Of a stretch of DNA of 51,012 nucleotides, positions 15,417 to 24,305 are shown in pieces; the stretch's first letter is position 1; each line of letters begins with the position of its first letter. This stretch comes from Enterococcus thailandicus (lineage in GTDB: Bacteria > Bacillota > Bacilli > Lactobacillales > Enterococcaceae). The DNA is taken from NCBI RefSeq assembly GCF_001886265.1, contig NZ_JXLE01000018.1:1-51012 (forward strand). Direction: 5' to 3'. The notes under the pieces are model-generated. The model searched no databases. It worked only from the letters and a program-made list of their open reading frames with translations, and had not been told where the DNA came from. Made by a program: the position numbers and the translations under genes.

Positions 15417-16422
15417 CGAATGTCTGATCGATTTTCTACGTTTTTCATTACCGGATGCTTCAATGGAAAAAGTTGCGGACTTATTGGGAATTGCCCTTTC
15501 TGACTTCACTTCGGAAAAGAAAGGGAGCCCTTTTCCCACTTACGATTCTCACTATTCCTTTGCAGATATTATCATTCACCAAAGTGACCACCACAACAAT
15601 CTGTTAGTAAACTTATCGGGTCAAGGGTGTCGCCAATATGAAGAATATATGTCTAGTGTGGAGGGTTGGCATTGGCAGAAATTCTTAGCCACCATTTTAA
15701 AAGCCAAAGGAACCATTACTCGTGCCGACTTGGCAATGGATTTATTTGATGGCTCTTCCCCTCCTGTGTCTACTTTGCAAAAATACGTGAAGAACGGCCA
15801 ACTCAGCTCTCAAAGTCGCCACTTTCGGGAAGTAAACAGTGGTCAACTACAGGAAGGCATTCTGACTGGTCATACGCTTTATATTGGCGCTCAGCCACAA
15901 CTACTGCGGATTTATGACAAAAAGCAAGAAATCCGCGATAAAACGGGGGAAATTGCCCAAGTCCACGAGTGGGTTCGCTGGGAACTGGAATTAACCGATC
16001 AGAAAGCTCGGCAAGCCGTAGAAAAGCTTGCGAAAGGAATACCACTCAATACGGTAATTCGTGGCATTTTAGCTTCCCACTACAGCTTTAAGACCAAACC
16101 CAAAGGCCCCGTCAATTATCACAACAAAGCTCGTTGGCCGAACATGAAATGGTGGGATAAATTTGTGGGGGGTATTCCCAAAATCCCCTTACGTGTAGTT
16201 CGTGAAAAGCCAACCTTTTCCAAGAAGAAAGCATGGTTAGAAAATGCCACTTCGAAATCGCTCGCCATGATTTACGAAGCTTTTCTACAAGCTTATGGCC
16301 CAGAACAAGCAGAAGTTTATTTGAGAGAATTACTAGCCACAGGAAAAGAAAAATTCACGGAAACAGATCAGACCTTTATCGAACAAAAAATACTGGAATT
16401 GGAAAATGAAGATTCTTACTAG
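15391..16422 (+). CDS. Rep_trans-family initiator / MobT-like relaxase of element B
   Basis: 343 residues. N-terminal part LIDFLRFSLPDASMEKVADL, then GTITRADLAMDLFDG (the R-D-A-D element of the family), then LYIGAQPQLLRIYDKKQE, matching the Rep_trans signature region (G-ttYiGs--s--r-YdK), and HEWVRWELEL (the R-x-E metal/catalytic stretch). These proteins nick at an origin and start rolling-circle replication or transfer; Tn916 Orf20 (MobT) and plasmid RepA types belong here. Start ATG at 15391 has AGGAG six bases upstream. With the CCCCG-CTAGTAACA-CGGGG hairpin ~1 kb upstream, a relaxase role is likely. Distinct in sequence from the partial protein of element A. Confidence 0.85.
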   Translation: MNQIPRQSNECLIDFLRFSLPDASMEKVADLLGIALSDFTSEKKGSPFPTYDSHYSFADIIIHQSDHHNNLLVNLSGQGCRQYEEYMSSVEGWHWQKFLATILKAKGTITRADLAMDLFDGSSPPVSTLQKYVKNGQLSSQSRHFREVNSGQLQEGILTGHTLYIGAQPQLLRIYDKKQEIRDKTGEIAQVHEWVRWELELTDQKARQAVEKLAKGIPLNTVIRGILASHYSFKTKPKGPVNYHNKARWPNMKWWDKFVGGIPKIPLRVVREKPTFSKKKAWLENATSKSLAMIYEAFLQAYGPEQAEVYLRELLATGKEKFTETDQTFIEQKILELENEDSY

Positions 16423-16438
16423 AGAAAGGAGGTTGCCT

Positions 16439-16714
16439 ATGCACGAAGTTCAATTTTTACTGAACGATGAGCAGATGAAACAGCTAGGAAATAGTGTTTA
16501 CACACTTCTTCTAAACAATGTGAATCAAGTACGACAAGATACTGCGATCGACAAACGCTATTTAACCAAGAAAGAAACTTGCCAATATCTCCATATTGCG
16601 AACAACACTTTGGATAAATGGGTTGAACAAGGACTGCCAAAAATCACGATTCAAGGTGTTGTGCGTTTTGATCGGCAAGCTATAGATGAATGGCTCCATT
16701 GCTATACTCGCTAG
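16439..16714 (+). CDS. xis: Excisionase-like helix-turn-helix protein of element B
   Basis: 91 residues. The C-terminal half, YLTKKETCQYLHIANNTLDKWVEQGLPKITIQGVVRFDRQAIDEWL, is an excisionase-family (MerR-like, HTH_17) domain with the helix-turn-helix at CQYLHIANNTLDKWV and a wing. The N-terminal half is a variable helical extension. ATG at 16439 has AAAGGAGG at a good distance; the longer form from 16406 would overlap the upstream gene without a site. Located between the relaxase and integrase genes, as xis is in element A. Confidence 0.82.
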   Translation: MHEVQFLLNDEQMKQLGNSVYTLLLNNVNQVRQDTAIDKRYLTKKETCQYLHIANNTLDKWVEQGLPKITIQGVVRFDRQAIDEWLHCYTR

Positions 16715-16782
16715 AAGCGGTTTATAATCAGAACGTAGTCATTCCTACGTTCTGGTTTGCGTATAAGAAAGTAGGAAGTAAC

Positions 16783-18018
16783 ATGGCAATTACTAAACTG
16801 AAAAACAACCACTACAAATTGGAGGTGTTTTACCCCAAGGAGGTGCGACAAATTCTCGGTGTCACTACCGAGCGCTACCGCAAAACATTTAGGACGAAAA
16901 AAGAAGCGGAACAGGCTGAAAAAGACGTGTCTCAAAAAATTCAACGTGTGCTTAATGAAAAGAGTGGTCGTTCATTTGAATTAAGCGGGCATATCAAATT
17001 CAAAGAGTTTTATGAAACAGTTTGGTTGGATATGTATATCGCTGGTTCTACTGGACGATCTAGGCAAATACCAACTGCCACAACCATTAGCAATACGAAA
17101 GATGTCTTCCGTCTTCATATTCTACCGATGTTTGGTGAATATTCCATCAAGTTCTTAAACGACAATAAAGACTTTGTGCTTCGTGCTTTGATGAAAAAGT
17201 CCCAAACTTATGCCAATATCAAAATCATCAAAAGTTACGTCAACCAGATTTTTGATATTGCGGAGTTATTAGAGTATATCGAATACAATCGGATTGAAAA
17301 AGTGATTCGGTATGTGGGTGATCCCAAGAAACAACAACTAAAGGCGGAACGTCAGCTAAACGGTGAAGCACTGACAGCCGAAGAATTGATTGCTTGGTTA
17401 GACGCAGCCAATGAGGATTACAGCAAAGGTTTACTAATCATGCAAGACTATGTTCTCTTGATGCTAACGTTGAACCTAGGGGACCGCAAGAGCGAATCCT
17501 ATGCCCTTCAGTGGAAGCATATTGATTTTGAAAATGGTTATGTCAGTTTGATTCAAAGTAAGGATAAATTTGGTAATTTAAAATCCACAAAAGGTCGAAA
17601 AGCCACGAAGTTCAAGATTCCGACATTCCTTATTAAACTATTGAAAGAATGGAAGCAAAAACAAAAGGAAGAACTTTTACAACTTGGGATTAAGCAGACA
17701 AAAGAACAATTTCTTTTCACTTATGCCAATCGAAGTGGCGAAGTAAATATTCCGGTTCATGTGGATTACTTAAATTATCGGCTAAAATCCATTCGCCGAA
17801 GACATGAGGAACTAACCCAGACAAATCCACACAAGCTACGACATACCTTTAGCACGTTGGCTCGTGAAGGTGGTGCAACAATGGCGCAAATTTCTCAAGC
17901 CTTAACCCACTCGGATATCAAAACGACAGAAATATATGTTAATACTCCAAATGTTGTCGATCTTTCCACTTATGAGAAATTCGAGAAACGCCTAGATGAA
18001 GCGCGACAAGCAAAATAA
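16783..18018 (+). CDS. int: Tyrosine site-specific integrase of element B
   Basis: 411 residues from the ATG at 16783 (AGGAAG upstream); an earlier in-frame start at 16690 would overlap xis. N-terminal AP2-like binding region (AITKLKNNHYKLEVFYPKEV), SAM-like core-binding domain (~65-180), catalytic domain with Arg in LNLGDRKSESYALQW, Lys in QSKDKFGNLKSTKG, HKLRHTFSTLAREGG (H-x-x-R), LTHSDIKTTEIYV (H and Tyr). Next to rpsI, whose 3' end is its presumed target. Aspartate precedes the catalytic Arg (GDR where GLR or GMR is usual). Low similarity to the element A integrase despite the shared target. Confidence 0.92.
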   Translation: MAITKLKNNHYKLEVFYPKEVRQILGVTTERYRKTFRTKKEAEQAEKDVSQKIQRVLNEKSGRSFELSGHIKFKEFYETVWLDMYIAGSTGRSRQIPTATTISNTKDVFRLHILPMFGEYSIKFLNDNKDFVLRALMKKSQTYANIKIIKSYVNQIFDIAELLEYIEYNRIEKVIRYVGDPKKQQLKAERQLNGEALTAEELIAWLDAANEDYSKGLLIMQDYVLLMLTLNLGDRKSESYALQWKHIDFENGYVSLIQSKDKFGNLKSTKGRKATKFKIPTFLIKLLKEWKQKQKEELLQLGIKQTKEQFLFTYANRSGEVNIPVHVDYLNYRLKSIRRRHEELTQTNPHKLRHTFSTLAREGGATMAQISQALTHSDIKTTEIYVNTPNVVDLSTYEKFEKRLDEARQAK

Positions 18019-18107
18019 ACAACTAATTAAAATAACAATCAAACAACCTAAAAAGAACGATGATATAGTGTCTGACCTAGGTCTTAAAAACAGCCAATTC
18101 AAAATCT

Positions 18108-18134
18108 CGTACATTTTTTCGTACCTAAGCGTAC
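18108..18134 (+). repeat. Right-end CGTAC direct repeats of element B
   Basis: CGTAC at 18108-18112, 18120-18124 and 18130-18134. The first two share the 12-bp spacing and the CGTACAT start with the left-end copies at 2326-2342. Candidate arm-type integrase sites. A hairpin (CACTTCCC...GGAAAGTG, about 18143-18166) follows and may terminate converging transcripts. Confidence 0.45.
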
Positions 18135-18192
18135 AAAAAAAGACACTTCCCAAAAATTGGAAAGTGCCTGAAACGTTGATATATAAAGGATA

Positions 18193-18245
18193 TTAACGCT
18201 TAGAGAATTGAGAAGCTTTACGAGCTTTCTTAAGACCTGGTTTTT
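18193..18245 (-). repeat. Attachment site within the 3' end of rpsI
   Basis: Partner of the repeat at 2170-2222. Element insertion here keeps the S9 reading frame intact because the element supplies an equivalent coding end. TTAAGACCTGGTTTT is the longest perfectly shared run. Confidence 0.85.
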
Positions 18246-18585
18246 TACGTTCGACCATACGTGCGTCACGAGTAAGTAAGCCAGCACGTTTAAGAGCTGC
18301 ACGGAAGTCAGGATCAACTTCTAGCAATGCACGAGCAATACCATGACGGATAGCTCCTGATTGTCCAGCATAGCCTCCACCGTTTACGTTAACAAAAACG
18401 TCATATGCGCCTTTTGTTTCAGTAACAGCGAAAGGTTGATTGATAACTTCACGCAAGTCAGCATGTGGGATGTATTCTTCAACATCTTTTTTGTTTACAA
18501 TAACTTTACCAGTTCCTGGTACTAAACGTACGCGAGCAACTGCATTTTTACGACGGCCTGTGCCGATATATTGAACTTGTGCCAA
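18193..18585 (-). CDS. rpsI: 30S ribosomal protein S9
   Basis: 130 residues, full length: [20 protein letters not shown] at the start, [19 protein letters not shown] in the middle, and the basic C-terminal tail ending SQFSKR that reaches towards the P-site tRNA. Second gene of the rplM-rpsI operon, 15 bp after rplM. Its last ~53 bp are the attachment site of the integrative elements, yet the protein is intact. An A/G-rich binding site (TAGGAGGGAATTTC) precedes the ATG. Confidence 0.98.
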   Translation of the reverse strand: MAQVQYIGTGRRKNAVARVRLVPGTGKVIVNKKDVEEYIPHADLREVINQPFAVTETKGAYDVFVNVNGGGYAGQSGAIRHGIARALLEVDPDFRAALKRAGLLTRDARMVERKKPGLKKARKASQFSKR

Positions 18586-18600
18586 TGAAATTCCCTCCTA

Positions 18601-19044
18601 TTAGATTAAGTTTGTGATATCTAAAACTTCTGGTTGTTGAGCAGTATGTGGATGTTCTGAACCACCATATACGTTCAATTTAGTAAATTGTTTGCGGCCT
18701 AAAGTGTTTTTAGGAAGCATTCCTTTTACTGAAGTTTCGATTAAACGACGAGAATTTTTAGCACGCAATTCGCCAGCTGTGACTGATTTCAATCCACCTG
18801 GGTAGTTGCTGTGACGGTAATAAATTTTGTCAGTCGCTTTTTTACCTGTTAATTTCACTTTATCTGCATTGATAACAATGACGAAATCGCCAGTATCCAC
18901 ATGAGGTGTGAAAGTTGGTTTATTTTTACCACGTAGTACAGATGCAACAACTGTTGAAAGACGTCCCAATGGAACATCAGTTGCGTCTACTACATACCAT
19001 TTACGTTCTACTTCGCCTGGTTTGGCCATATATGTTGTACGCAC
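18601..19044 (-). CDS. rplM: 50S ribosomal protein L13
   Basis: 147 residues beginning with GTG ([20 protein letters not shown]); this start has GGAGG eight bases upstream and gives the usual length, whereas the in-frame extension to 19125 would cover the leader. The central part [20 protein letters not shown] and the C-terminal [12 protein letters not shown] are typical of L13. First gene of the rplM-rpsI operon, preceded by a strong promoter and an ~80-nt leader. Confidence 0.97.
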   Translation of the reverse strand: MRTTYMAKPGEVERKWYVVDATDVPLGRLSTVVASVLRGKNKPTFTPHVDTGDFVIVINADKVKLTGKKATDKIYYRHSNYPGGLKSVTAGELRAKNSRRLIETSVKGMLPKNTLGRKQFTKLNVYGGSEHPHTAQQPEVLDITNLI

Positions 19045-19123
19045 GTTAGTTTCCTCCAATTTAAGTTCTGATGTTTGACATACACTTCGAGTTTCCGGGG
19101 CTCTTTGTGGGGCAAACAATACC
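19045..19123 (-). ncRNA. Ribosomal L13 leader (5' UTR of rplM)
   Basis: About 79 nt lie between the predicted transcription start and the rplM GTG. Firmicutes carry a structured L13 leader at this place that lets ribosomal protein repress its operon. The element AAAGAGCCCCGG is in the segment, but I could not verify the fold. Confidence 0.5.
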
Positions 19124-19130
19124 ATTTAAC

Positions 19131-19159
19131 ATATTACCTGCTACTTTGCATAATGTCAA
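19131..19159 (-). promoter_or_regulatory. rplM promoter
   Basis: On the minus strand, TTGACA (19159-19154), 17 bp, TAATAT (19136-19131). The -35 is a consensus match with ideal spacing. Confidence 0.85.
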
Positions 19160-19278
19160 CGTTTTTCTGCTCGCATGAAAAATTTTCCAAAAGTTTACAC
19201 CTCTTAGCTATTTTCATTTCCCTGTTACATTTAAAATTCTATTTTTTGTATAAAAAAGAAAGAAACTACATTGTTTTT

Positions 19279-19330
19279 TGTATATTAAATAATTTATTTA
19301 TAATATAATGCATATTTATTAAATAAAAGT
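19279..19330 (+). promoter_or_regulatory. Putative ArgR operator region upstream of argG
   Basis: TGTATATTAAATAA (19279-19292) and ATGCATATTTATTAAATAA (19308 onwards) are AT-rich, ARG-box-like sites immediately ahead of the argG -35. No other candidate regulator site is seen. The low complexity of the DNA limits confidence. Confidence 0.35.
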
Positions 19331-19331
19331 A

Positions 19332-19360
19332 TTGCTTTTTTATTTTTATAATGCTATTAT
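19332..19360 (+). promoter_or_regulatory. argG promoter
   Basis: TTGCTT (19332-19337), 17 bp, TATTAT (19355-19360) with an extended TGC. It lies ~48 bp before the argG ATG. Confidence 0.6.
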
Positions 19361-19407
19361 TTGAAGCATCAATTTTCAAAAAGAATGCAAAGTAAGGGGA
19401 GTTTTTT

Positions 19408-20622
19408 ATGAAAGAGAAAATTATTTTAGCTTATTCCGGTGGATTAGATACATCTGTTGCAATTAAATGGCTGACAGATGAAGGGTATGACGTGATTGCT
19501 TGTTGTTTAGATATTGGTGAAGGAAAAGATACTGCCTTTATCAAAGAAAAAGCCTTACAAGTTGGCGCTAGTGCTTCTTATGCAATTGATGCTAAAGAGG
19601 AATTTGCACAAGAATTTGCTTTGGTCGCGCTTCAAGGACATACTTTCTATGAACAAGCTTATCCATTGGTTTCTGCTCTTTCACGCCCCTTAATTGCGAA
19701 GAAACTAGTCGAGCTTGCTCGAACAACAGGAGCTACAACCATTGCTCATGGCTGTACTGGAAAAGGAAATGACCAAGTTCGATTTGAAGTTGCAATCAAT
19801 GCGTTAGCACCTGACTTAAAAATCATTGCGCCCGTTCGTCAATGGCAGTGGTCTCGTGAAGAAGAAATTGCTTATGCAAAAGAAAATGGTATTCCGATTC
19901 CTGCAAATTTAGATAACCCCTATTCAATTGATCAAAACCTTTGGGGTCGCGCATGTGAATGCGGAATTCTAGAAGATCCTTGGGCAACACCACCAGCAGG
20001 AGCTTATGAGTTAACGACTGCTTTGGAATACACACCAGACCAGCCAGATGTAATTGAGCTAACGTTTGAACAAGGTATCCCAATTGCATTAAATAAAGAA
20101 AAGATGTCTTTATCACAACTAATCTTGACATTAAATCAGCTCGCTGGTAAACACGGAATCGGTCGGATTGATCATGTTGAAAACCGGTTAGTTGGTATCA
20201 AATCTCGTGAAGTTTATGAATGTCCAGGTGCGGTAACATTGATGCAAGCGCACAAAGAATTGGAAGATTTGACTTTTGTTCGTGAACTAGCGCACTTTAA
20301 ACCACTGATTGAGCAACAACTTGGTCAAATGATTTATGATGGTTTATGGTTCAATCCTTTAACGGAAGCTTTATTACAATTTCTAAAATCAACTCAAATT
20401 TATGTAAATGGTACCGTTCGGGTCAAGCTCTTTAAAGGAAATATAATTGTGGAGGGGCGGAAGTCATCCAATAGCCTTTACAGTGAAGAACTTGCTACTT
20501 ATACATCGGCAGATACATTTGATCAACAAGCCGCTATTGGATTCATCAAACTTTGGGGACTACCTTCTAAGGTTCACGCAGAGGTACAATCGCAGCAAGA
20601 AAACTTGTCACAAATAATTTAA
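19408..20622 (+). CDS. argG: Argininosuccinate synthase
   Basis: 404 residues. Joins citrulline and aspartate, using ATP, to give argininosuccinate. The N-terminal ATP-pyrophosphatase P-loop is [15 protein letters not shown]; further family blocks are [16 protein letters not shown] and [18 protein letters not shown] follows GTAAGGGGAG. First gene of the argG-argH operon, with possible ArgR sites upstream. Confidence 0.97.
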   Translation: MKEKIILAYSGGLDTSVAIKWLTDEGYDVIACCLDIGEGKDTAFIKEKALQVGASASYAIDAKEEFAQEFALVALQGHTFYEQAYPLVSALSRPLIAKKLVELARTTGATTIAHGCTGKGNDQVRFEVAINALAPDLKIIAPVRQWQWSREEEIAYAKENGIPIPANLDNPYSIDQNLWGRACECGILEDPWATPPAGAYELTTALEYTPDQPDVIELTFEQGIPIALNKEKMSLSQLILTLNQLAGKHGIGRIDHVENRLVGIKSREVYECPGAVTLMQAHKELEDLTFVRELAHFKPLIEQQLGQMIYDGLWFNPLTEALLQFLKSTQIYVNGTVRVKLFKGNIIVEGRKSSNSLYSEELATYTSADTFDQQAAIGFIKLWGLPSKVHAEVQSQQENLSQII

Positions 20623-20633
20623 ATATATTAGCC

Positions 20634-20678
20634 AATGAAGATTTCTTTACGTTATAACAGGAAAAAGAAGTCTTCATT
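20634..20678 (+). repeat. Intercistronic stem-loop between argG and argH
   Basis: AATGAAGATTTCTTT (20634-20648) pairs with AAAGAAGTCTTCATT (20664-20678) over 15 bp with one G-U, followed by a short GTTTTAC. A weak terminator or mRNA stabiliser within the operon. Confidence 0.55.
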
Positions 20679-20708
20679 GTTTTACATAATTTTTTGGGAG
20701 GAATAGAC

Positions 20709-22103
20709 ATGGAAAAACTTTGGGGTGGTCGTTTTCAAGGAAAAAGTGAACAGTGGATTGATGAATTTGGAGCATCGATTTCTTTCGATCAGAAGTTAGC
20801 AGAGCAAGATATTCTTGGTAGCTTAGCTCATGTCAAAATGTTAGGACATACAGGAATTTTAACTAAAGATGAAACTTCAGCAATTATTTCTGGTTTAGAA
20901 ACTTTGCAGCAAAAATTAGCAGAAAATGAGTTACAGTTTACCATTGAAAACGAAGATATCCACTTAAATATTGAAACGTTGCTTCATCAAGAAATCGGTG
21001 CGGTTGCAGGAAAGTTACATACCGCTCGCAGTCGAAATGATCAAGTTGCGACAGATATGCATCTTTTTCTCAAGGAAACTGTTTTGGAATTAATCACCAA
21101 ACTTCAGCAATTACGAACAACTTTGGTCAAGACAGCAGAAGAACATGTTGAAACAATTGCCCCTGGATATACGCACCTTCAACATGCACAACCAATCTCC
21201 TTTGGCCATCATCTGCTCGCCTATTATCAAATGCTGACCAGAGATACGGAACGCTTTACAGAAAGTTTAAAAAGGATTGATTTATCGCCACTGGGCAGCG
21301 CTGCACTGGCTGGAACTACCTTTCCAATCGACCGTCAATTTTCTGCAAAAGAATTAGGTTTTTCTGGTATTTATCAAAACAGCTTAGATGCTGTAAGTGA
21401 TCGTGATTTTATCTTAGAATTCCTAAGTAACTGTTCCCTTTTAATGATGCACCTTTCGCGCTTTTGCGAGGAATTGATTTTATGGTGCAGTCATGAGTTT
21501 CAATTTGTTGAATTGACAGATACTTTCTCTACGGGAAGTTCTATTATGCCCCAAAAGAAAAATCCAGATATGGCTGAGCTCATTCGAGGGAAAACCGGGA
21601 GAGTTTACGGAAATCTTTTTGGTCTTCTAACATTGATGAAAGGTCTGCCTCTTGCATATAATAAAGATTTTCAAGAAGATAAAGAAGGTATGTTTGACTC
21701 AAGTGAAACAGTCCTAGCTAGTTTAACGATTATGGATGGCATGATTGCGACAATGAAAGTCAACCAATCACGTATGTACACCTCCACGCAAAAAGATTTT
21801 TCTAATGCAACAGAATTAGCCGATTATTTAGCTACCAAGGGAATCCCTTTCCGACAAGCGCATGAGATTGTCGGAAAACTTGTACTCCACTGCACACAAA
21901 AGGGCTGTTTTTTGCAGGATATTCCGCTAACTGAATACCAAGCAATCAGTTCATTAATTGAAGATGATATTTATGATACATTGCGCTCAGAAGTAGCCGT
22001 TAAAAGACGAACTTCTGAAGGTGGCACTGGCTTTGACCAAGTAAGAGCACAAATCAACCACGCATTTGCTCAATTAGCATCTGAATCCATTCACTTACCT
22101 TAA
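20709..22103 (+). CDS. argH: Argininosuccinate lyase
   Basis: 464 residues; ATG at 20709 after GGGAGG (the upstream in-frame ATA/GGA stretch is not a start). Splits argininosuccinate into arginine and fumarate. Visible fumarase/ASL family blocks: [32 protein letters not shown] (written here as [12 protein letters not shown]), and the signature [12 protein letters not shown] with the catalytic Ser loop. MEKLWGGRF is the usual start. Second gene of the operon, ended by a strong terminator. Confidence 0.97.
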   Translation: MEKLWGGRFQGKSEQWIDEFGASISFDQKLAEQDILGSLAHVKMLGHTGILTKDETSAIISGLETLQQKLAENELQFTIENEDIHLNIETLLHQEIGAVAGKLHTARSRNDQVATDMHLFLKETVLELITKLQQLRTTLVKTAEEHVETIAPGYTHLQHAQPISFGHHLLAYYQMLTRDTERFTESLKRIDLSPLGSAALAGTTFPIDRQFSAKELGFSGIYQNSLDAVSDRDFILEFLSNCSLLMMHLSRFCEELILWCSHEFQFVELTDTFSTGSSIMPQKKNPDMAELIRGKTGRVYGNLFGLLTLMKGLPLAYNKDFQEDKEGMFDSSETVLASLTIMDGMIATMKVNQSRMYTSTQKDFSNATELADYLATKGIPFRQAHEIVGKLVLHCTQKGCFLQDIPLTEYQAISSLIEDDIYDTLRSEVAVKRRTSEGGTGFDQVRAQINHAFAQLASESIHLP

Positions 22104-22156
22104 ATTGTTCTGTTGAAAAGTTGTTATTATACATGGACGACCCACCTCATTCGCAC

Positions 22157-22196
22157 AAAAAGACACGCGACTTATTCAAGCTGCGTGTCTTTTTTC
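22157..22196 (+). terminator. argH terminator
   Basis: AAAAAGACACGC (22157-22168) pairs with GCGTGTCTTTTTT (22183 onwards). The A/T-flanked stem can also work for dps on the other strand. Confidence 0.85.
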
Positions 22197-22219
22197 TTCT
22201 ATATTATAGAAATAAAAAT

Positions 22220-22687
22220 TTAAGCATCGATTTCTGGTGCTTTTCCAAGGTGTGCTTGGATCATCCAGATGCGTTTTTCAGTTGCTGTTTTAAATTCGAT
22301 AAAGATATCTTGTGTAGGATCGTCGCCTTCTTCACCAGAAACTTCAATTCCTTTTTGGTAAAGATCAGCTAAATAACGATAATTTTTCACTAACGTTTCT
22401 AAACGTTCTGGAATAGTACGATCCCAGCGTCCCACTTCGTCAGAAATTTTTGTATTGTCTGCAAACTCACGTAATGTTGAGTAAGGTGCGCCATCAAGCG
22501 TGATCAAACGTTCTGAGATTTCATCTAATTGATCATTCAGATCATCCATGAATTCGTCCATCATTGGGTGCAAAGTAAGAAAACCTGGACCTCTCATGTA
22601 CCAATGTGTTTGATGCACCACAACAGACATTTGGCTTAAATCTGCAACTAATTGGTTCAATACTTCTTTTGTTTTTGGAAATTTCAT
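22220..22687 (-). CDS. dps: Dps-family ferritin-like protein
   Basis: 155 residues. Stores iron using peroxide as oxidant in a twelve-subunit shell and shields DNA. Ferroxidase ligands are seen in VVHQTHWYMRGPGF (His), MMDEFMDDLNDQLDEISERL (Asp, Glu). Length is normal for Dps. ATG has GGGAGG upstream. A TGAGAATGATTTTCA sequence ~80 bp upstream matches the Fur/PerR 7-1-7 pattern, so peroxide or iron control is likely. Confidence 0.95.
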   Translation of the reverse strand: MKFPKTKEVLNQLVADLSQMSVVVHQTHWYMRGPGFLTLHPMMDEFMDDLNDQLDEISERLITLDGAPYSTLREFADNTKISDEVGRWDRTIPERLETLVKNYRYLADLYQKGIEVSGEEGDDPTQDIFIEFKTATEKRIWMIQAHLGKAPEIDA

Positions 22688-22764
22688 TTTGTTACCTCCC
22701 TACATTTATTTACATATAAAATCATAGTCAATTTTCAATTAAATGTACACTAAAACCAATTACC

Positions 22765-22779
22765 TGAGAATGATTTTCA
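22765..22779. promoter_or_regulatory. Fur/PerR-type operator upstream of dps
   Basis: TGAGAAT-G-ATTTTCA fits the 7-1-7 inverted repeat TGATAAT-N-ATTATCA with two differences, 78 bp upstream of the dps start. PerR control of dps is well known in Firmicutes. Confidence 0.6.
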
Positions 22780-22820
22780 TCCCAATCAATGTTCAACTAA
22801 AAATTTTTCTGTGTAACTGC

Positions 22821-22854
22821 CGAAAAAACAAATGATATATCATTTGTTTTTTCG
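22821..22854. repeat. Perfect 34-nt palindrome between dps and comC
   Basis: Each arm reads CGAAAAAACAAATGATA. It lies between divergent genes (dps leftward, comC rightward), with A/T runs so that it could act as a bidirectional terminator, although neither gene ends here. Operator or insulator roles are possible. Confidence 0.6.
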
Positions 22855-22921
22855 ATAATTTTAATTAAATAATTTTCTGCGTTTCATTTTACGTATTTCA
22901 TTTTAGAAAGGGGCAAATCAG

Positions 22922-23602
22922 ATGATACTTCATTTTATTATCGGTAGTTGTTTCGGATCATTTTTTTGTTTAATTGCACAGCGGCTTCCCGTTAACGAAT
23001 CCATTCTATCACCTGGCTCACATTGTAATCACTGTCAAACACGCTTGGTCTGGTATGAACTGATTCCTTTATTCTCAATACTTTGGCAAAAGTTTCGTTG
23101 CCGCTATTGCCATTGTAAATTGTCAATCAGTTATTTTTCAGCTGAGACACTTTGCGGAGCTTTATTTAGCTGGCACTTTTACTTTTATCCGTGGGAGTTT
23201 CTTCCTTTATTTTGGATTAGCACAGCTTTTCTGTTAAGCCTAATGGATGTCTTTTATCTACTGATTGATTCGTTACTTCTTTATCTTTTTTGGGGAGTCC
23301 TGTGGTTTTCATGGCTTTTGACTGCCAGTTTTCACTGGGAGAGTGTCATCCTCGTCGTTTTTGTTATGTGCTTGCTTTTAGCATTTGTACCTAGGTCGTT
23401 AGGAATAGGTGATTGCTTACTGTTGATCTGTTGGAGCGGCGGATTATCAGTTGCCTCTTTGGCTCAACTATTATTTATTGCGAGCTTACTAGGCGTGACG
23501 TTCTTCATTTTCTATTATTTACGTTACCAGAAACAACTCGTTCAACTTCCCTTCATTCCTTTTTTAACTATGGGATTAATAATTGTTTTAAGCAGTCCAT
23601 AA
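22922..23602 (+). CDS. comC: Type IV prepilin peptidase (ComC/PilD-like)
   Basis: 226 residues, polytopic. N-terminal methylase-type zinc region with CNHC (~36-39) and CRYC/CHC, flanked by the SFFCLIAQRLP segment. Catalytic aspartates: SLMDVFYLLID and the GxGD motif GIGDCLLL. It cleaves prepilins of competence pseudopili and type IV-like structures. ATG at 22922 follows AAAGGGGC. Monocistronic, with a small terminator (~23610-23635). Confidence 0.92.
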   Translation: MILHFIIGSCFGSFFCLIAQRLPVNESILSPGSHCNHCQTRLVWYELIPLFSILWQKFRCRYCHCKLSISYFSAETLCGALFSWHFYFYPWEFLPLFWISTAFLLSLMDVFYLLIDSLLLYLFWGVLWFSWLLTASFHWESVILVVFVMCLLLAFVPRSLGIGDCLLLICWSGGLSVASLAQLLFIASLLGVTFFIFYYLRYQKQLVQLPFIPFLTMGLIIVLSSP

Positions 23603-23609
23603 ATAAAAA

Positions 23610-23636
23610 ACGATGCCCAGAGCCATCGCTTTTTAC
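23610..23636. terminator. Terminator between comC and msrA
   Basis: CGATG...CATCG stem flanked by A-run and T-run (AAAAACGATG / CATCGCTTTTTA); short, usable in both directions for the converging genes. Confidence 0.5.
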
Positions 23637-23667
23637 TTACAGCTATACAAAACAGAAATTCTTTTCA

Positions 23668-24213
23668 TTATTTTTTAGAAATCTTATCTGTCCAATTTTT
23701 TCGGATAAAACCAGCACGGCCTGAACCTTCACGATATAAATTATAATGTACACGATTTTTTTTATAATAATCTTGATGATATTCTTCTGCTGGGTAAAAG
23801 GGAGCTCTTGGTTCAATTTTAGTTACAATTGGTTGCTCAAATCGACCACTCGCTTCCAATTGCTGCTTAGACTCCTCTGCTAGTTTTTGTTCTTCCTCAT
23901 TCCCATAATAAATAACTGGTCGATAGGAGTCTCCTCGATCAGCAAATTGCCCGAAAGCATCCGTTGGGTCTGTCTGTTGCCAATAAGTGTCCAGTAATCG
24001 TTCATAACTGATTACTTCAGGATCGTATTCAATTTCTACAGCTTCCGTATGTCCTGTTGTACCCGTTGTTACTTGTCCATAAGTTGGATTTGGAACGTGT
24101 CCGCCAGTATAACCAGAAGTGACCGAAATAATTCCTGGTTGCGTATCAAAAGGTTTTACCATGCACCAAAAACATCCGCCAGCAAAAATTGCTGTTTTCG
24201 TTTTACTTGTCAT
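23668..24213 (-). CDS. msrA: Peptide methionine (S)-S-oxide reductase MsrA
   Basis: 181 residues. Active-site motif [12 protein letters not shown] with the catalytic Cys; downstream [29 protein letters not shown] and YHQDYYKKN as in MsrA. Reduces methionine sulfoxide in proteins. A GGAGATG site precedes the ATG. No msrB domain or gene follows. Monocistronic; oxidative-stress repair fits neighbour dps. Confidence 0.96.
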   Translation of the reverse strand: MTSKTKTAIFAGGCFWCMVKPFDTQPGIISVTSGYTGGHVPNPTYGQVTTGTTGHTEAVEIEYDPEVISYERLLDTYWQQTDPTDAFGQFADRGDSYRPVIYYGNEEEQKLAEESKQQLEASGRFEQPIVTKIEPRAPFYPAEEYHQDYYKKNRVHYNLYREGSGRAGFIRKNWTDKISKK

Positions 24214-24305
24214 TTTAAGTCATCTCCTTTTCTTTATCATACTCATTTCTCAGAAAAGGGACATTATTTTGCTTGAAACAATGGCGCACAAAGTCTTATT
24301 TGTTT

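Larger units (their letters stand above)
2170..18245. mobile_element. Element B: IME-like element in the 3' end of rpsI carrying Fic, retron and RiPP cargo
   Basis: The element is bounded by the two rpsI-3'-end repeats. Its right end carries, in order, an oriT-like hairpin, a conserved small protein, a Rep_trans/MobT protein, an excisionase-like protein and an integrase adjacent to rpsI. No type IV secretion, coupling or VirB-like genes are present in its ~16 kb, so it should need a helper element. The cargo from left to right is a Fic toxin/antitoxin, an RT-trypsin retron, a radical SAM peptide cluster and a two-component system. CGTACAT-N5-CGTAC motifs occur near both ends. Confidence 0.82.

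Noticed and set aside
17996-18196. 66-residue ORF after the element B integrase
   Set aside because: It overlaps the int end and spans the arm-type repeats and attachment region; no start signal and no family.
18193-18585. Disruption of rpsI by the insertion
   Set aside because: The gene encodes all 130 residues including the SQFSKR end, so the integration restored it.
19045-19125. N-terminal extension of rplM from an upstream ATG
   Set aside because: It would cover the promoter-proximal leader; the GTG at 19044 has a proper binding site and gives the family length.
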